A model generated the notes under the pieces. It worked only from the letters and a program-made list of their open reading frames with translations, was not told where the DNA came from and did no database searches. The position numbers were made by a program, and so were the translations under genes. DNA of 64,000 nt, taken from Azospirillum sp. B510 (lineage in GTDB: Bacteria > Pseudomonadota > Alphaproteobacteria > Azospirillales > Azospirillaceae). This document shows, piece by piece, positions 38,803 to 48,426 of the stretch. Position 1 is the stretch's first letter. Every line of letters starts with the position of its first letter. The stretch spans positions 3,129,001-3,193,000 of the forward strand of contig NC_013854.1 of the NCBI RefSeq assembly GCF_000010725.1, written 5' to 3'.

Positions 38803-40779
38803 TTGGCTGACGCCGCACGGGCGGCTGGGTTCGTCGATGTCATGATCATCGATGAGGACCTTGGCCGCTCCGGTTCCGGCCTCGAATGCCGTCCTGGCTT
38901 TCAGAAGCTGGTGGCGGCGGTCTGCGCCGGCACCGTCGGTGCCGTCTCTTGCATCGAGGCATCGCGGCTGGCCCGCAACGGCCGGGATTGGCACCACCTC
39001 ATTGACCTTTGTGCTCTGGCTGGGGCGTTGGTCGTCGACCCAGATGAGGTCTATGATCCAAGGCTGCTGAACGACCGCCTTCTGCTCGGCCTGAAGGGAA
39101 CAATGTCGGAGTACGAACTCAGCCTGCTGCGTCAACGCGGCATCGAAGCCCGAGACGGAAAAGCCCGTAGGGGCGAACTGCGGTTCACGCTACCGCCCGG
39201 CTACTGCTGGAACGAGGCCGGACGGATCGAAATCGATCCTGACGCGCGCGTTGCCGGCGCGATCCGGATGCTGTTCAGCAAGTTCCGCGAACTGGGCAGC
39301 GCCCGCCAAGTTTTTCTCTGGGCGCGCGCCGCCGAGCTGTCACTCCCCGTCGTGCGGCGCAACCTCATCGCCTGCAAAATCCTTTGGCAGCCGCCGGCCT
39401 ACCACACGGTGATCCAGGTCCTGCAGAACCCGATCTATGCCGGCGCCTACGTGTTCGGCCGACGGGGTAATCGGACTCGCGTTGTCGAGGGTCGGGCTCG
39501 GAAGACGAGCGGGCATAAACGAGAGCGCACCGACTGGAATACCCTGCTGCGCGACAACCACGAGGGCTACATCACCTGGGCCGAGTTCGAGGAGCATCAG
39601 CGCATGCTCGAGGAAAATGCCCACATGCAGAAGCGTGCCGCCCGCAAAGCTGGCCGTGGTGGCCGTGCTCTGTTGACCGGGCTGGTCCGGTGCGGGCACT
39701 GCGGTCGCAAGATGCGGGTCTTCTACGGCATGCAGTCGGGGCATGCCCACCGGTACCAATGCCGAGGTGACGATGCCCATGTCGGTGTCGGTCTGTGCAT
39801 CGGCATCGGCGGTATTCGTGTCGACCGGGCGGTCGTGGCGCAGATGCTGGAAGCCGTCTCTACCAGAGCGGTGGAGGCTGCCCTGCTTGCCGCCGACCAG
39901 GCGGCTGCGGCGGGGGCGGAAGAGCGGGCAGCGCTGGAGCGCGAGTTGGAGGCGGCCCGCTATGATGCCTCGTTGGCGGCTCGCCGGTACGACCTCGTGG
40001 AGCCGGAAAAGCGCCATGTTGTGAGAGAACTGGAAGCGCGCTGGAATACGGCTCTGGAACGGGTGGCGCAGATCGAACGTCGGATTGCCGAGGCCGAGGC
40101 GCGCTCATCGGCGCGCCCAAGGGTGAACAGGGCGGCTCTTCTGGGGTTGGCTCACGATCTGTCGGCGGCCTGGAATGCACCGACAGCGGACACGCGAACT
40201 CGGCAACGTCTGACCCGGCTACTCGTGGAGGAGGTGGTGATCGACCTCGACGACACAGCGCACGAGGCGGTGCTGCGGATCCACTGGGTAGGTGGCCGAC
40301 ACACCGAACTGCGTGTCCCACGGGCCAGGACCGGGCGTCGAGCGAACAAAGCACATCCAGGAGCGGTGGAGGTCGTGCGCAAGCTGTCCGGGCATTGGCC
40401 GGATCATGAGATCTCCGTCACGTTGAACCGCATGAAGTGCCGAAGCGATAACGGAGAGACCTGGACGACCGTGAAGGTTCGGTTGTTGCGGGAGCGACTT
40501 GGCCTTTCCGATTTCGACCCGACTGTACCCCGTCCCGAGACGCTGACGGCCGACAAGGCAGCGAAGCGGCTCGGCATCTCGATTCCCTCCGTACACCGCC
40601 TTATTCAGCGTGGGATCCTGCCGGCAACGCAGCTTGTCTCATCGGCCCCGTGGCACATTCCCGTGGCAGCCTTGGACACGGACGCCGTGCGAACGGGCGT
40701 GAACGAGATTAAGGCGCGGCGCCCCAAGAACCTCATTGATTATCAAAGAGATGAGACGATGCCGCTGCCAGGATTGTGA
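38803..40779 (+). pseudogene. Large serine recombinase, 3' part (interrupted)
   Basis: It continues the recombinase in frame after the IS21-family insertion: LADAARAAGFVDVMIIDEDL and SCIEASRLARNGRDWHHLID (resolvase core), the recombinase domain (LPPGYCWNEAGRIEIDPDAR), a zinc ribbon (LVRCGHCGRKMRVFYG), a coiled-coil region and a C-terminal helix-turn-helix (KAAKRLGISIPSVHRLIQRG). Rejoined, the protein would have about 696 residues. As it stands, the catalytic N-terminus is separated and the gene is inactive. Confidence 0.9.
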
Positions 40780-40810
40780 AAGGAGGGATGCACTATGTCA
40801 CGCGATTTGG

Positions 40811-41006
40811 CGATCTGGTGAAGATCATCTGGTATGACGGCCAGGGCAGTTGCCTGTTCATGAAGAGGCTGGAACGGGGGCGTTTCATCTGGCCGACGCC
40901 GGCGGATGGCGCGGTGTCGATCTCGGTCGGGCAGATGGGCTATCTGCTCGAGGGCATCGACTGGCGCAACCCGCAGAAGACCTGGCGTCCCGAGGCCGCG
41001 GGGTGA
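40811..41006 (+). pseudogene. tnpB: IS66 tnpB, 3' part (interrupted)
   Basis: The C-terminal part of TnpB reads GDLVKIIWYDGQGSCLFMKR, then ERGRFIWPTPADGAVSISVG. It is separated from its start by the serine-recombinase element. Confidence 0.88.
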
Positions 41007-41085
41007 CTGCGACACGGTGAATCGACGCACCGGTTCAGGGGCGATTGCGGCGGCTCAACGGCACGTTCCCAGGTAAACTGGCGCC

Positions 41086-42729
41086 ATGACCGCCGCCCCG
41101 CTCCCCTCCACCTCGGCCGACGACGTCGCCAACTTGCGCGCTGCCTTGGCGCAGGCCGAGGCGCGGGCGGACGCGGCGGAAGCCGAAGCGGCGCGGGCCA
41201 AGGCGATGGCGTCGAATACCGAGGCGCTGATCGCCAGCCTGAAGCTGGAAATCGAGAAACTCCGGCGCGAACTCTACGGCACACGCTCCGAGCGCAAGGC
41301 GCGTCTGCTGGACCAGTTGGAGTTCCAGCTCGAAGAGCTGGAAGCGACGGCCAGCGAGGACGAGTTGGCGGCCGAGCAGGCCGCTGCCAAAACCACCGCG
41401 GTGGCGGCCTTTACCCGCAAACGGCCATCACGCCAACCCTTTCCCGACCACCTGCCGCGCGAGCGCGTCGTTGTGCCGGCACCGGCGAGCTGCCCGTGCT
41501 GCGGCTCGGACAAGCTGTGCAAGCTGGGCGAGACGATCACCGAGACGCTGGAGGTGATCCCGCGCCACTGGAAGGTGATCCAGACGGTGCGCGAGCGGTT
41601 CTCCTGCCGGGCCTGCGAGACGATCACCCAGCCGCCGGCGCCGTTCCACACCACCCCGCGGGGCTGGGCCGGCCCCAACCTGCTGGCCACCCTCCTGTTC
41701 GAGAAGTTCGGCCAGCATCAGCCGCTGAACCGGCAGGCCGAGCGTTTCGCGCGGGAGGGCGTGCCGCTCAGCCTGTCCACCCTGGCCGACCAGGTGGGCG
41801 CCGCCGCCGCGGTGCTGAAGCCGCTGCACGACCTGATCGCCGCGCATGTGATGGCGGCCGGGCGGCTGCATGGAGACGACACGCCGGTGCCGGTGCTGGC
41901 CAAGGGCAAGACCGACACAGGACGGCTGTGGGTGTATGTGCGCGATGACCGGCCATTCGCCGGCCAAACCCCACCGGCAGCGCTGTTCCACTATTCTCGC
42001 GACCGCAGGGGCGAGCATCCCGAACGGCATCTGGCCGGCTTCACGGGCTGGCTGCAGGCCGACGCGTTCGCCGGCTACAACCGGCTGTACGAACCCGATC
42101 GCCGCCCGGGGCCGATCCACGACGTGCTGTGCTGGGCGCATGCCCGGCGGGGCTTCTTCAAGCTGGCCGACATCGCCGCGAACACCAGGCGCGGCAAGGA
42201 CGCCCCACCGATCTCACCGCTGGCGCTGGAAGCCGTGAGGCGCATCGACGCCATCTTCGATCTCGAGCGCACCTTGAACGGCAAGCCGGCGGCCGAGCGG
42301 CTGGCAGCCCGCCAGGAGCACGGCGTCGCCCTGGTAGCCGCGCTGGAGGGCTGGATGCGGACGGAGCGCGCCCGGCTATCCCGCCATGCCCCCGTGGCCA
42401 AGGCAATGGACTACATGCTGACCCGCTGGGACAGCTTCACCCGCTTCCTCGGCGACGGCCGGCTGTGCCTGACCAACAATGCCGCCAAACGCGGCCTGCG
42501 CGGGATTGCCCTCGGGAGGAAAGCGTGGCTGTTCTGCGGATCCGATCGCGGCGGACAGCGGGCGGCGATCATGTACGGCCTGATCACCACCGCCAAGCTC
42601 AACGATGTCGATCCCCAGGCGTGGCTCGCCGACGTGCTGGCTCGCATCAACGACATGCCCCAAACCCGCCTGCGCGAACTCCTGCCCTGGGAATGGAAGG
42701 CAATCCGCGAGCAGACAAAAGCTGCCTGA
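41086..42729 (+). CDS. tnpC: IS66 transposase TnpC
   Basis: This 547-residue DDE transposase of IS66 has an N-terminal leucine-zipper/coiled-coil region (IASLKLEIEKLRRELYGTRS), a zinc-binding motif (CPCCGSDKLCKLGE) and the catalytic core with RLHGDDTPVPVLAKGKTDTG and WLQADAFAGYNRLY. The C-terminal FLGDGRLCLTNNAAKRGLRG carries the catalytic Glu-equivalent region. Frame intact, with the IS66 right end 24 bp downstream. Confidence 0.93.
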   Translation: MTAAPLPSTSADDVANLRAALAQAEARADAAEAEAARAKAMASNTEALIASLKLEIEKLRRELYGTRSERKARLLDQLEFQLEELEATASEDELAAEQAAAKTTAVAAFTRKRPSRQPFPDHLPRERVVVPAPASCPCCGSDKLCKLGETITETLEVIPRHWKVIQTVRERFSCRACETITQPPAPFHTTPRGWAGPNLLATLLFEKFGQHQPLNRQAERFAREGVPLSLSTLADQVGAAAAVLKPLHDLIAAHVMAAGRLHGDDTPVPVLAKGKTDTGRLWVYVRDDRPFAGQTPPAALFHYSRDRRGEHPERHLAGFTGWLQADAFAGYNRLYEPDRRPGPIHDVLCWAHARRGFFKLADIAANTRRGKDAPPISPLALEAVRRIDAIFDLERTLNGKPAAERLAARQEHGVALVAALEGWMRTERARLSRHAPVAKAMDYMLTRWDSFTRFLGDGRLCLTNNAAKRGLRGIALGRKAWLFCGSDRGGQRAAIMYGLITTAKLNDVDPQAWLADVLARINDMPQTRLRELLPWEWKAIREQTKAA

Positions 42730-42753
42730 CCGCGGCACTCAGCGGATGCTTAC

Positions 42754-42893
42754 GGTAGGCCTGGGGATCGAGGCCGTTGAGTTTGGCGGATTCCACGATG
42801 GTATAAATCGCCGCGGCACGCTCCCCGCCGGCGTCGGAACCGGCGAACATCCAGTTGCGTCTTCCGCTGACGATGGTGCGTTCATTATGCCCC
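42754..42893 (-). pseudogene. Remnant of a different IS66 tnpC
   Basis: A C-terminal fragment of about 45 residues (NERTIVSGRRNWMFAGSDAG, then AKLNGLDPQAYR) is clearly IS66 TnpC but differs from the intact copy upstream. It is broken by the IS66 right end on one side and by the recombinase remnant on the other. Confidence 0.8.
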
Positions 42894-42899
42894 TCTTCT

Positions 42900-43630
42900 T
42901 CAAGTGTCTGGAAACATTGAAAGTTGATCCTTGGAACCGAGGCGGCACGGCTCGCCTTTGCGTCCAACCGCGGCAAGGACACGCTGATCCTGAAGGTCCG
43001 AAGCACGGATCTGGTAGGGAGCGCCGGGCACGACCTGCTCGGCGACGATCAGGCCGGCATTGATGAGCCGGACAAGGCGGTGGCGCGAAATGCCGAGCGC
43101 CGCCGCAGCCTCATACTGGGTCAACCATTCGCCATCCTTCTCCGCGGACCGGTAAGCATGAATGCCATGGACCCGGCGCAACGAGCTGACACGGTGCCCG
43201 GTCCAGGATTTCCCTTGCCCGGTGCGCATGCCCATCCGGTTCAGCTGCGCGGCGATGTCCGCATCCGACCAGCGCGTCGCCATGCTGCGGATCACCGCCA
43301 TCGCTTCCTCCGGCGTCCGGCAACCGTGCTCCCCGGCTTGCGGCTTGGTGAGACGCAGCTGCGAGTGCTGGCCCCCGCGCCAATGGATGGTGAGGATGAC
43401 CTCGCGCGCCGCCTCGTCGACGTCGGCGATGATGTTGACGATCAACGTCCGCAGCAGCCGTTGACGCGCCCTGGTGGTCACCCCCGGCGCGTTCCAGGCG
43501 GCCTGCAGGTCGTCCGCCAGCCCGGCGAAGTCCGGCGCCACGGGAGCCGGAACGGGAGCCGACACGGACGCGACCCGCGCTTCGCACGCCTCGACACGCT
43601 GAAGCGCCGCCTCCCAGTTCCTTTCCAACT
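42900..43630 (-). pseudogene. C-terminal remnant of a second serine recombinase
   Basis: About 240 residues from QLERNWEAALQRVEACEARV to KDQLSMFPDT match the coiled-coil and C-terminal helix-turn-helix part (YEAAAALGISRHRLVRLINA) of the recombinase at 38803-40779, but the sequence is divergent. The catalytic part is missing because the ISKra4 end lies at 43631. Confidence 0.8.
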
Positions 43631-43662
43631 GGGAGAGCAGAACAATCCTGGGGGGAGCGGCA

Positions 43663-44301
43663 TCAGGCGGCCGCTTGATCCCCTCGGGCATTATCGTTCG
43701 CCGCCAGACCGGGGAACCAGCCCTCGAAGGTGGGCCGGAGCGTGCCGTCGAGCGTCCGGGTGCGGATCTGGAGCAGACGGTGAGCGCCTTGCTTGGTCCA
43801 TTGCATCTGCTGGCGTTTGGACATCCGCTTGTCGATCACCACGTTGACGGTCGACTCCACGAAGGCCGTCGAGATGCGCTCGCCATAGCGCCACCGTTCC
43901 CCATAGTTCGGGATGGAATCCAGGTTGTTGGCGATGTACGTGGCGAACTCCGCCGTCAGCCGGGTGAATTTCTTGAGCCCATCGTAAGGAACGGTGAGGT
44001 CTCGAAGATCGTCGGCCAAGCCTTCGATCCGCTGCTGAGCCTCCCGGCCATCGCCATGCCACAGCCACCACTTGATGCCCTCCAACCGCTCCGCGATGGC
44101 AGCGGCCTTGGCCTCGTCGTGGTGGGCCAATCCTTTGGCGAACTGCCCGAGCACGGTCAGCCGCATGGTGACGTGGAACCAGTCGAGGATATGCTCGGCG
44201 CAGGGCGGCAGTTCGGTGACCAAAGTGCGCACGGTGTCACCTCCGTCGGTGAGGAAGGTGAGGTCCTGATTCATCTGGAATCCCTGACCGCGCAGCACCT
44301 C
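43663..44301 (-). pseudogene. ISKra4 transposase, C-terminal half
   Basis: The frame LRGQGFQMNQDLTFLTDGGD, through AEHILDWFHVTMRLTVLGQF, to NDNARGDQAAA holds the second half of the DDE core, including the conserved Trp-Phe-His segment. It joins in frame with 52733-53502 when the Tn3 transposon and one ACCTC copy are removed (LHEV then LRGQ), giving about 467 residues. Confidence 0.9.
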
Positions 44302-44357
44302 GGGGTCACTACACGAAAGTGATCAGATTGTCCGGGAAGTGGGAACGGAAATGGAAC

Positions 44358-47330
44358 TTATGCGGCGAGCAGGGACTGCATTCTCCGCAATGGCCTGAGG
44401 CCGGCTTCTGGAAGGGGTTCGGCTCCCCAGACATAGTCACCGGTGAGGCCGACATGCTCCCATCCCAGAGGCGCCACATGCCGCATTAATTCGGGGGTTA
44501 CGCCATGCCCTTGGCTTGCCAGTTCGGCGAAAGCGGCTTCGAGATAGCGTGTGTTCCACAGGATGATGGCGGACACCAGCAGGTTCAGCCCTGATGCCCG
44601 GAAGACCTGGTTCTCGAAGCTGCGATCACGCATCTCACCCAGGCGATTGAAGAAGATCGCCCTGGCCAGGGCGTTCCGAGCCTCTCCCTTGTTGAGGCCG
44701 GCGTTGGCGCGCCGGCGGAGGGCGGGATCACGCAGCCACTGTAAGGTGAACGCGGTCCGCTCGATACGGCCGAGTTCTCGCAGAGCCAGGGCCAAGCCAT
44801 TCTGGCGCGGGTAAGCCGAGAGCCGCCGCAGCATGGCCGAGGCCGTCGCGGTGCCCGAGCGGATCGAGGTCGCCAGTCGCAACAATTCCGTCCAATTGGC
44901 CGTGAGGTGCTCGATGTCGATGGTTCCGCCAACCAAGGGCCGCAGAATGGCGGGGGCCTCCCGACCGGGCAGCAGGTAAAGCCTCCGGTCCTTCAAATCG
45001 CGGATGCGCGGGGCGAAACGGAATCCGAGCAGGGCACACAGGCCGAAAACGTGATCGCTTGCGCCTCCGGTGTCCGTGTAGTGCTCCTCGATGTCCAAAC
45101 CGCTCTGGTGATGGAGAAGGCCATCAATGACGTGGGGTGCCTCGCTGGCGGTCGCTGCGATCACCTTGGTGTGGAAGGGGCCGTACTGATCGGAGACGTG
45201 GGTGTAGAAGGCGATGCCCGGCTCGTTGCCATGATGGGCGTTCACATCGCCGACGGCTTCGCCGCGACCGCCAGCCCGGTAGAATTGGCCGTCGGAGGAT
45301 GACGTGCGCCCGTCACCCCAGACGGCAGCCAACGGCAAGGCTCGGTGCGTGTCGATGATGCGGGCAAGCGCCACCATGTAGGTATCGTCGCGGATGTGCC
45401 AGTCGTGCATCCAGGCCAGTTGCCGCATGGATGCCCCCCGGCAGGCTTCGGCCATCCGGGACAGCCCGAGGTTGATGCCGTCGGCCAGCACAGCGGTCAA
45501 TGTTGCCGCCCTGTCGTCAGCGGGACGGCCGCTGCGTTGGTGCGTGAAGCAGCCGGAGAAGTCGGTCCAGCCATCCACCTCCTGCAGAAGGTCGGTGATC
45601 TTGACCCGTGGCATGAGATCGTAAGCTCGGCGGCCAAGGTCTTCGGCCTCCGGTGGGGTCGTGTCCCGGATCGGCGTGACGCGGAGTTCGCCATCGGACA
45701 GGTCGACGTCTTCAAGCAACCCCTCTTCGGCAAGGTCCGCTACTTCGGCAACAATCCGGTCGAGTTCCGCGCCTCTTTCAGCAAGGTGGCCGTCGGCGCT
45801 GCGTGGAACGGCCACGGGCAACGCCCCCTCCTCGCAAAGGATATCGAAGGTCGGACGCGGCATGAGGCAGCTCTCGAAGTCGCGGTACTGGCGGCTCCCC
45901 TCCACCCAGACGTCGCCCGCCCGCAACCGGTCACGCAGTTCGGACAATGCGCAGATTTCGTAAGCTTTCCGGTCGATGCCCTCCTTCTTGATGACGAAGG
46001 GGCGCCAGGAGCGTCGGATGAAGCCGGTCGGTGGCTTCTCGGGCAGAGTGCGGCGCCCGGCGGCGTACATGACCCGAATGATGTCGAGCGCCCGCAGCAA
46101 CGGCGTCACCGATGGACTGCCGAGAAAGCTGAAGCGATTGAGGAGCGTGGGGGCGAAGGCTCGAACGGTGGCGTAACGGCCAAGCATCTCGGTGCGCGGG
46201 TCGGCGATCTCCGGCTTCGCCAGGGCTTCGCTGTCGGTGACGCATTTCATGAAACGGAACCAGCCGACCCCTTGGTCGACGGCCTCGTAGGGATCGGCGC
46301 CAGCCTCCCGCGCGCCGATCACTGCCTTGCACGCGGTCAGCAGAACCCGCAGTTGGGTCTGGGTATCGCGGACGGAACGCAGGGTGTTTTCCGCCGTCCG
46401 GCGCTCGGCCTTCCGTGCCAGACTGCCGATCAGCTTGTCGAACATCGACAGGGTAACATCGGTCAGATCCATCTCCAGGCGGATCGCGGTGGCCGTGAGC
46501 ACAGCACGCCGGCGCGACGTCGCCAGATCCTGAAGATGCTGCGGCGTCATCCGCAGGCCTTCGGCCGCGAGCCGCTCGAACGCGACCTCCGGCACGCGAG
46601 CGCGCAACGACCGGTCGATGCCGAGTTCCTTCAAGGTGGAAAGGCGCTCAATGACCGCCAGCATGTTGCGGGCGGTTGGAGCCGCCGGCACCCGGCGCAA
46701 CCAAGCGAGCATGGTCGTTTCGGTGTCGGCCTGCAGGGTCAGCAATCGGTCCAGCGCGTCGGTTGTCCGCTGGTCGACACCATCGACAAGGGCACGGTGC
46801 AGAACCCGTTCGGCCCGGCCCCGAGCCTGATGGAGCATCAGTTCCAGGATCGCCGCAGAAGGGATCAGGATGCGACGGCGACGGAACTCATCGATCAAGG
46901 TGGTCGCCAGAATGATCGGGTCCCGTGCGATCTGTGCCTTGGAGGTCAGCCAGGCGGCAAGGTCGCGAAAGAGGGTTCGATCAAAGGCACGGTGGCCGGT
47001 CCGTGCCATGATCGCGGCAACCTGCTCGCGCCGGTTCTGGTCACGTCGACTGTAGGCGATGAAATCGTCAGGCTCGGCGCCCACCTGCCGGGCGACGAAC
47101 ACCAGCAGCGCCATGGGCGGGCGCTCGTCCGGTCCAGGAATCCGCCCAGGATGATGGAGATAACAGAGCAGAATGGCACAGCCCAGGCGGGTGTGCGCCG
47201 TACGCCGGAGGGTGACGATGTCGAGATCGTCCCTGCTGAGCGTATAGTGGCGCACCATCGCGCGTTCGTCGTCCGGCACTGCCAGGAGGCTTGCCCACTG
47301 GTCTTCGGTCAACAGCCGCCGACGCGCCAT
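44358..47330 (-). CDS. tnpA: Tn3-family transposase TnpA
   Basis: This 990-residue transposase has the expected length and domains: an N-terminal DUF4158-like DNA-binding region (MARRRLLTEDQWASLLAVPD) and a C-terminal DDE core with YTHVSDQYGPFHTKVIAATA and EEHYTDTGGASDHVFGLCAL. ATG at 47330 with GGAAG upstream is preferred over an in-frame start 63 bp earlier. It catalyses replicative transposition. Frame intact. Confidence 0.93.
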   Translation of the reverse strand: MARRRLLTEDQWASLLAVPDDERAMVRHYTLSRDDLDIVTLRRTAHTRLGCAILLCYLHHPGRIPGPDERPPMALLVFVARQVGAEPDDFIAYSRRDQNRREQVAAIMARTGHRAFDRTLFRDLAAWLTSKAQIARDPIILATTLIDEFRRRRILIPSAAILELMLHQARGRAERVLHRALVDGVDQRTTDALDRLLTLQADTETTMLAWLRRVPAAPTARNMLAVIERLSTLKELGIDRSLRARVPEVAFERLAAEGLRMTPQHLQDLATSRRRAVLTATAIRLEMDLTDVTLSMFDKLIGSLARKAERRTAENTLRSVRDTQTQLRVLLTACKAVIGAREAGADPYEAVDQGVGWFRFMKCVTDSEALAKPEIADPRTEMLGRYATVRAFAPTLLNRFSFLGSPSVTPLLRALDIIRVMYAAGRRTLPEKPPTGFIRRSWRPFVIKKEGIDRKAYEICALSELRDRLRAGDVWVEGSRQYRDFESCLMPRPTFDILCEEGALPVAVPRSADGHLAERGAELDRIVAEVADLAEEGLLEDVDLSDGELRVTPIRDTTPPEAEDLGRRAYDLMPRVKITDLLQEVDGWTDFSGCFTHQRSGRPADDRAATLTAVLADGINLGLSRMAEACRGASMRQLAWMHDWHIRDDTYMVALARIIDTHRALPLAAVWGDGRTSSSDGQFYRAGGRGEAVGDVNAHHGNEPGIAFYTHVSDQYGPFHTKVIAATASEAPHVIDGLLHHQSGLDIEEHYTDTGGASDHVFGLCALLGFRFAPRIRDLKDRRLYLLPGREAPAILRPLVGGTIDIEHLTANWTELLRLATSIRSGTATASAMLRRLSAYPRQNGLALALRELGRIERTAFTLQWLRDPALRRRANAGLNKGEARNALARAIFFNRLGEMRDRSFENQVFRASGLNLLVSAIILWNTRYLEAAFAELASQGHGVTPELMRHVAPLGWEHVGLTGDYVWGAEPLPEAGLRPLRRMQSLLAA

Positions 47331-47481
47331 TCTTCCAATCCCCCATCGCTTCGTTTTCGGGGGAGAATAGTGATGCGGGTCCAAGGCTGTCACGGGGTGA
47401 GCTGTCGGAGGCGCTGCTTCCGGTTTTCCCGCGTCCCCTCACCGCATGGCGCGCAAAACTGCTGATTGCCTCAAATCGATA

Positions 47482-47499
47482 ATTCGACTATCGTCGAAT
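47482..47499. promoter_or_regulatory. Likely ArsR operator
   Basis: The perfect inverted repeat ATTCGAC-TATC-GTCGAAT ends one base before the arsR start codon. Its size and position fit an ArsR-type autoregulatory operator released by arsenite. Confidence 0.75.
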
Positions 47500-47500
47500 A

Positions 47501-47857
47501 ATGGAAAACAAGATTGCCGTCGACGCCTTTGCCGCTCTCGCCCAGGAAACCCGTCTGGCCGTGTTCCGCCTGCTGATCACGGTGGGGCCGAACGGGTTGA
47601 CGGCAGGCGAGGTTGCCCAGCAGGTGGGGGTTCCGGCCTCCACCCTGTCCCATCATCTGGCGACGCTGGAACGCGCCGGCCTGCTCCGCTCCTGGCGGGT
47701 GCAGCGGCAGATCTTCTACGCGTCCGACTATGAGGGCACCCGCCGGCTGATCGCCTTCCTGATGGAGGACTGCTGCCAGGGCCGCCCCGAACTCTGCTCC
47801 GCCGACCTCCCCCAGGCCGTTCCATGTGGTCCCGACGGATGTGACCACGACGCCTGA
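47501..47857 (+). CDS. arsR: ArsR arsenite-responsive repressor
   Basis: This 118-residue SmtB/ArsR winged-helix repressor has the DNA-binding helices EVAQQVGVPASTLSHHLATL and the wing SWRVQRQIFYA. A cysteine cluster near the C-terminus (DCCQGRPELC, then PCGPDGCDH) probably binds As(III). The perfect palindrome overlapping its start is the predicted operator. It is the first gene of the ars operon. Confidence 0.92.
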   Translation: MENKIAVDAFAALAQETRLAVFRLLITVGPNGLTAGEVAQQVGVPASTLSHHLATLERAGLLRSWRVQRQIFYASDYEGTRRLIAFLMEDCCQGRPELCSADLPQAVPCGPDGCDHDA

Positions 47858-47907
47858 GGCCCCGATCCCAACCGCCGCATCCCGCGGCCCGGAAAGGCAA
47901 TCCAGCG

Positions 47908-48426
47908 ATGACCGACCGCGTCTACAACGTCCTGTTCCTGTGCACCCACAACAGCGCCCGCAGCGTCATGGCGGAGTGCCTGCTGAACCGCGATGGCAAG
48001 GGCCGCTTCCGCGGCTTCAGCGCCGGCAGCCAGCCGTCCGGCCGCATCAATCCCTATGTCCATGACCTGCTGGAGCGGCTGGGCTTCCCGACCGCCGAGC
48101 TGCGCTCCAAGACCTGGGACGAGTTCGCCGCAGCGGACGCGCCGCACATGGACTTCGTCTTCACCGTCTGCGACAACGCCGCCGGCGAGGTCTGCCCGGT
48201 GTGGCCCGGCCAGCCGATGACGGCGCACTGGGGCTTCCCAGACCCGTCGACTGCCCAGGGCAGCGACGCGGAGAAGGCCGCCTTCACCGCCACGGTGTTC
48301 GGACAGATCCAGCGCCGCATCCAGGCTTTCACCGCCCTGCCCATCGCCTCGCTCGACCGTCTGGCGCTGAAGCGCAAGCTGGACGACATGGGGAAGGCGT
48401 CCGCCACCACGGAGGCGGCGCGATGA
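47908..48426 (+). CDS. arsC: Thioredoxin-type arsenate reductase (LMW-PTP fold)
   Basis: This 172-residue protein has the low-molecular-weight phosphatase P-loop at FLCTHNSARS (CxxNxxRS) and the FVFTVCDNAAGEVCPVWPG segment with further cysteines. It reduces arsenate to arsenite using thioredoxin-like electron flow. It lies 50 bp after arsR and overlaps the next gene by ATGA. Confidence 0.9.
   Translation: MTDRVYNVLFLCTHNSARSVMAECLLNRDGKGRFRGFSAGSQPSGRINPYVHDLLERLGFPTAELRSKTWDEFAAADAPHMDFVFTVCDNAAGEVCPVWPGQPMTAHWGFPDPSTAQGSDAEKAAFTATVFGQIQRRIQAFTALPIASLDRLALKRKLDDMGKASATTEAAR

Larger units (their letters stand above)
35591..40810 (+). mobile_element. Serine-recombinase element inserted in IS66 tnpB
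   Basis: The boundaries are deduced from the interrupted TnpB frame: GAGG precedes GGATTGAGCG on the left, and ATTTGG precedes CGATCTGG on the right, compatible with a GG core as used by serine recombinases. The element carries a DUF5372-like gene, a small gene and a large serine recombinase. The recombinase is interrupted by an IS21-family element. Without that insertion the element would be about 2.6 kb. Confidence 0.75.
34907..42753 (+). mobile_element. IS66-family element with nested insertions
   Basis: The ends are GTAAGCGTCGTCTGAGTGCT on the left and the reverse complement of GTAAGCATCCGCTGAGTGCC on the right. They enclose tnpA, tnpB and tnpC. TnpB is split by the 35591-40810 element. 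The 8-bp flanks (GAAACGCC left, GGTAGGCC right) do not match, and the two sides come from different contexts: a CRISPR repeat and another IS66 tnpC. Confidence 0.9.
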
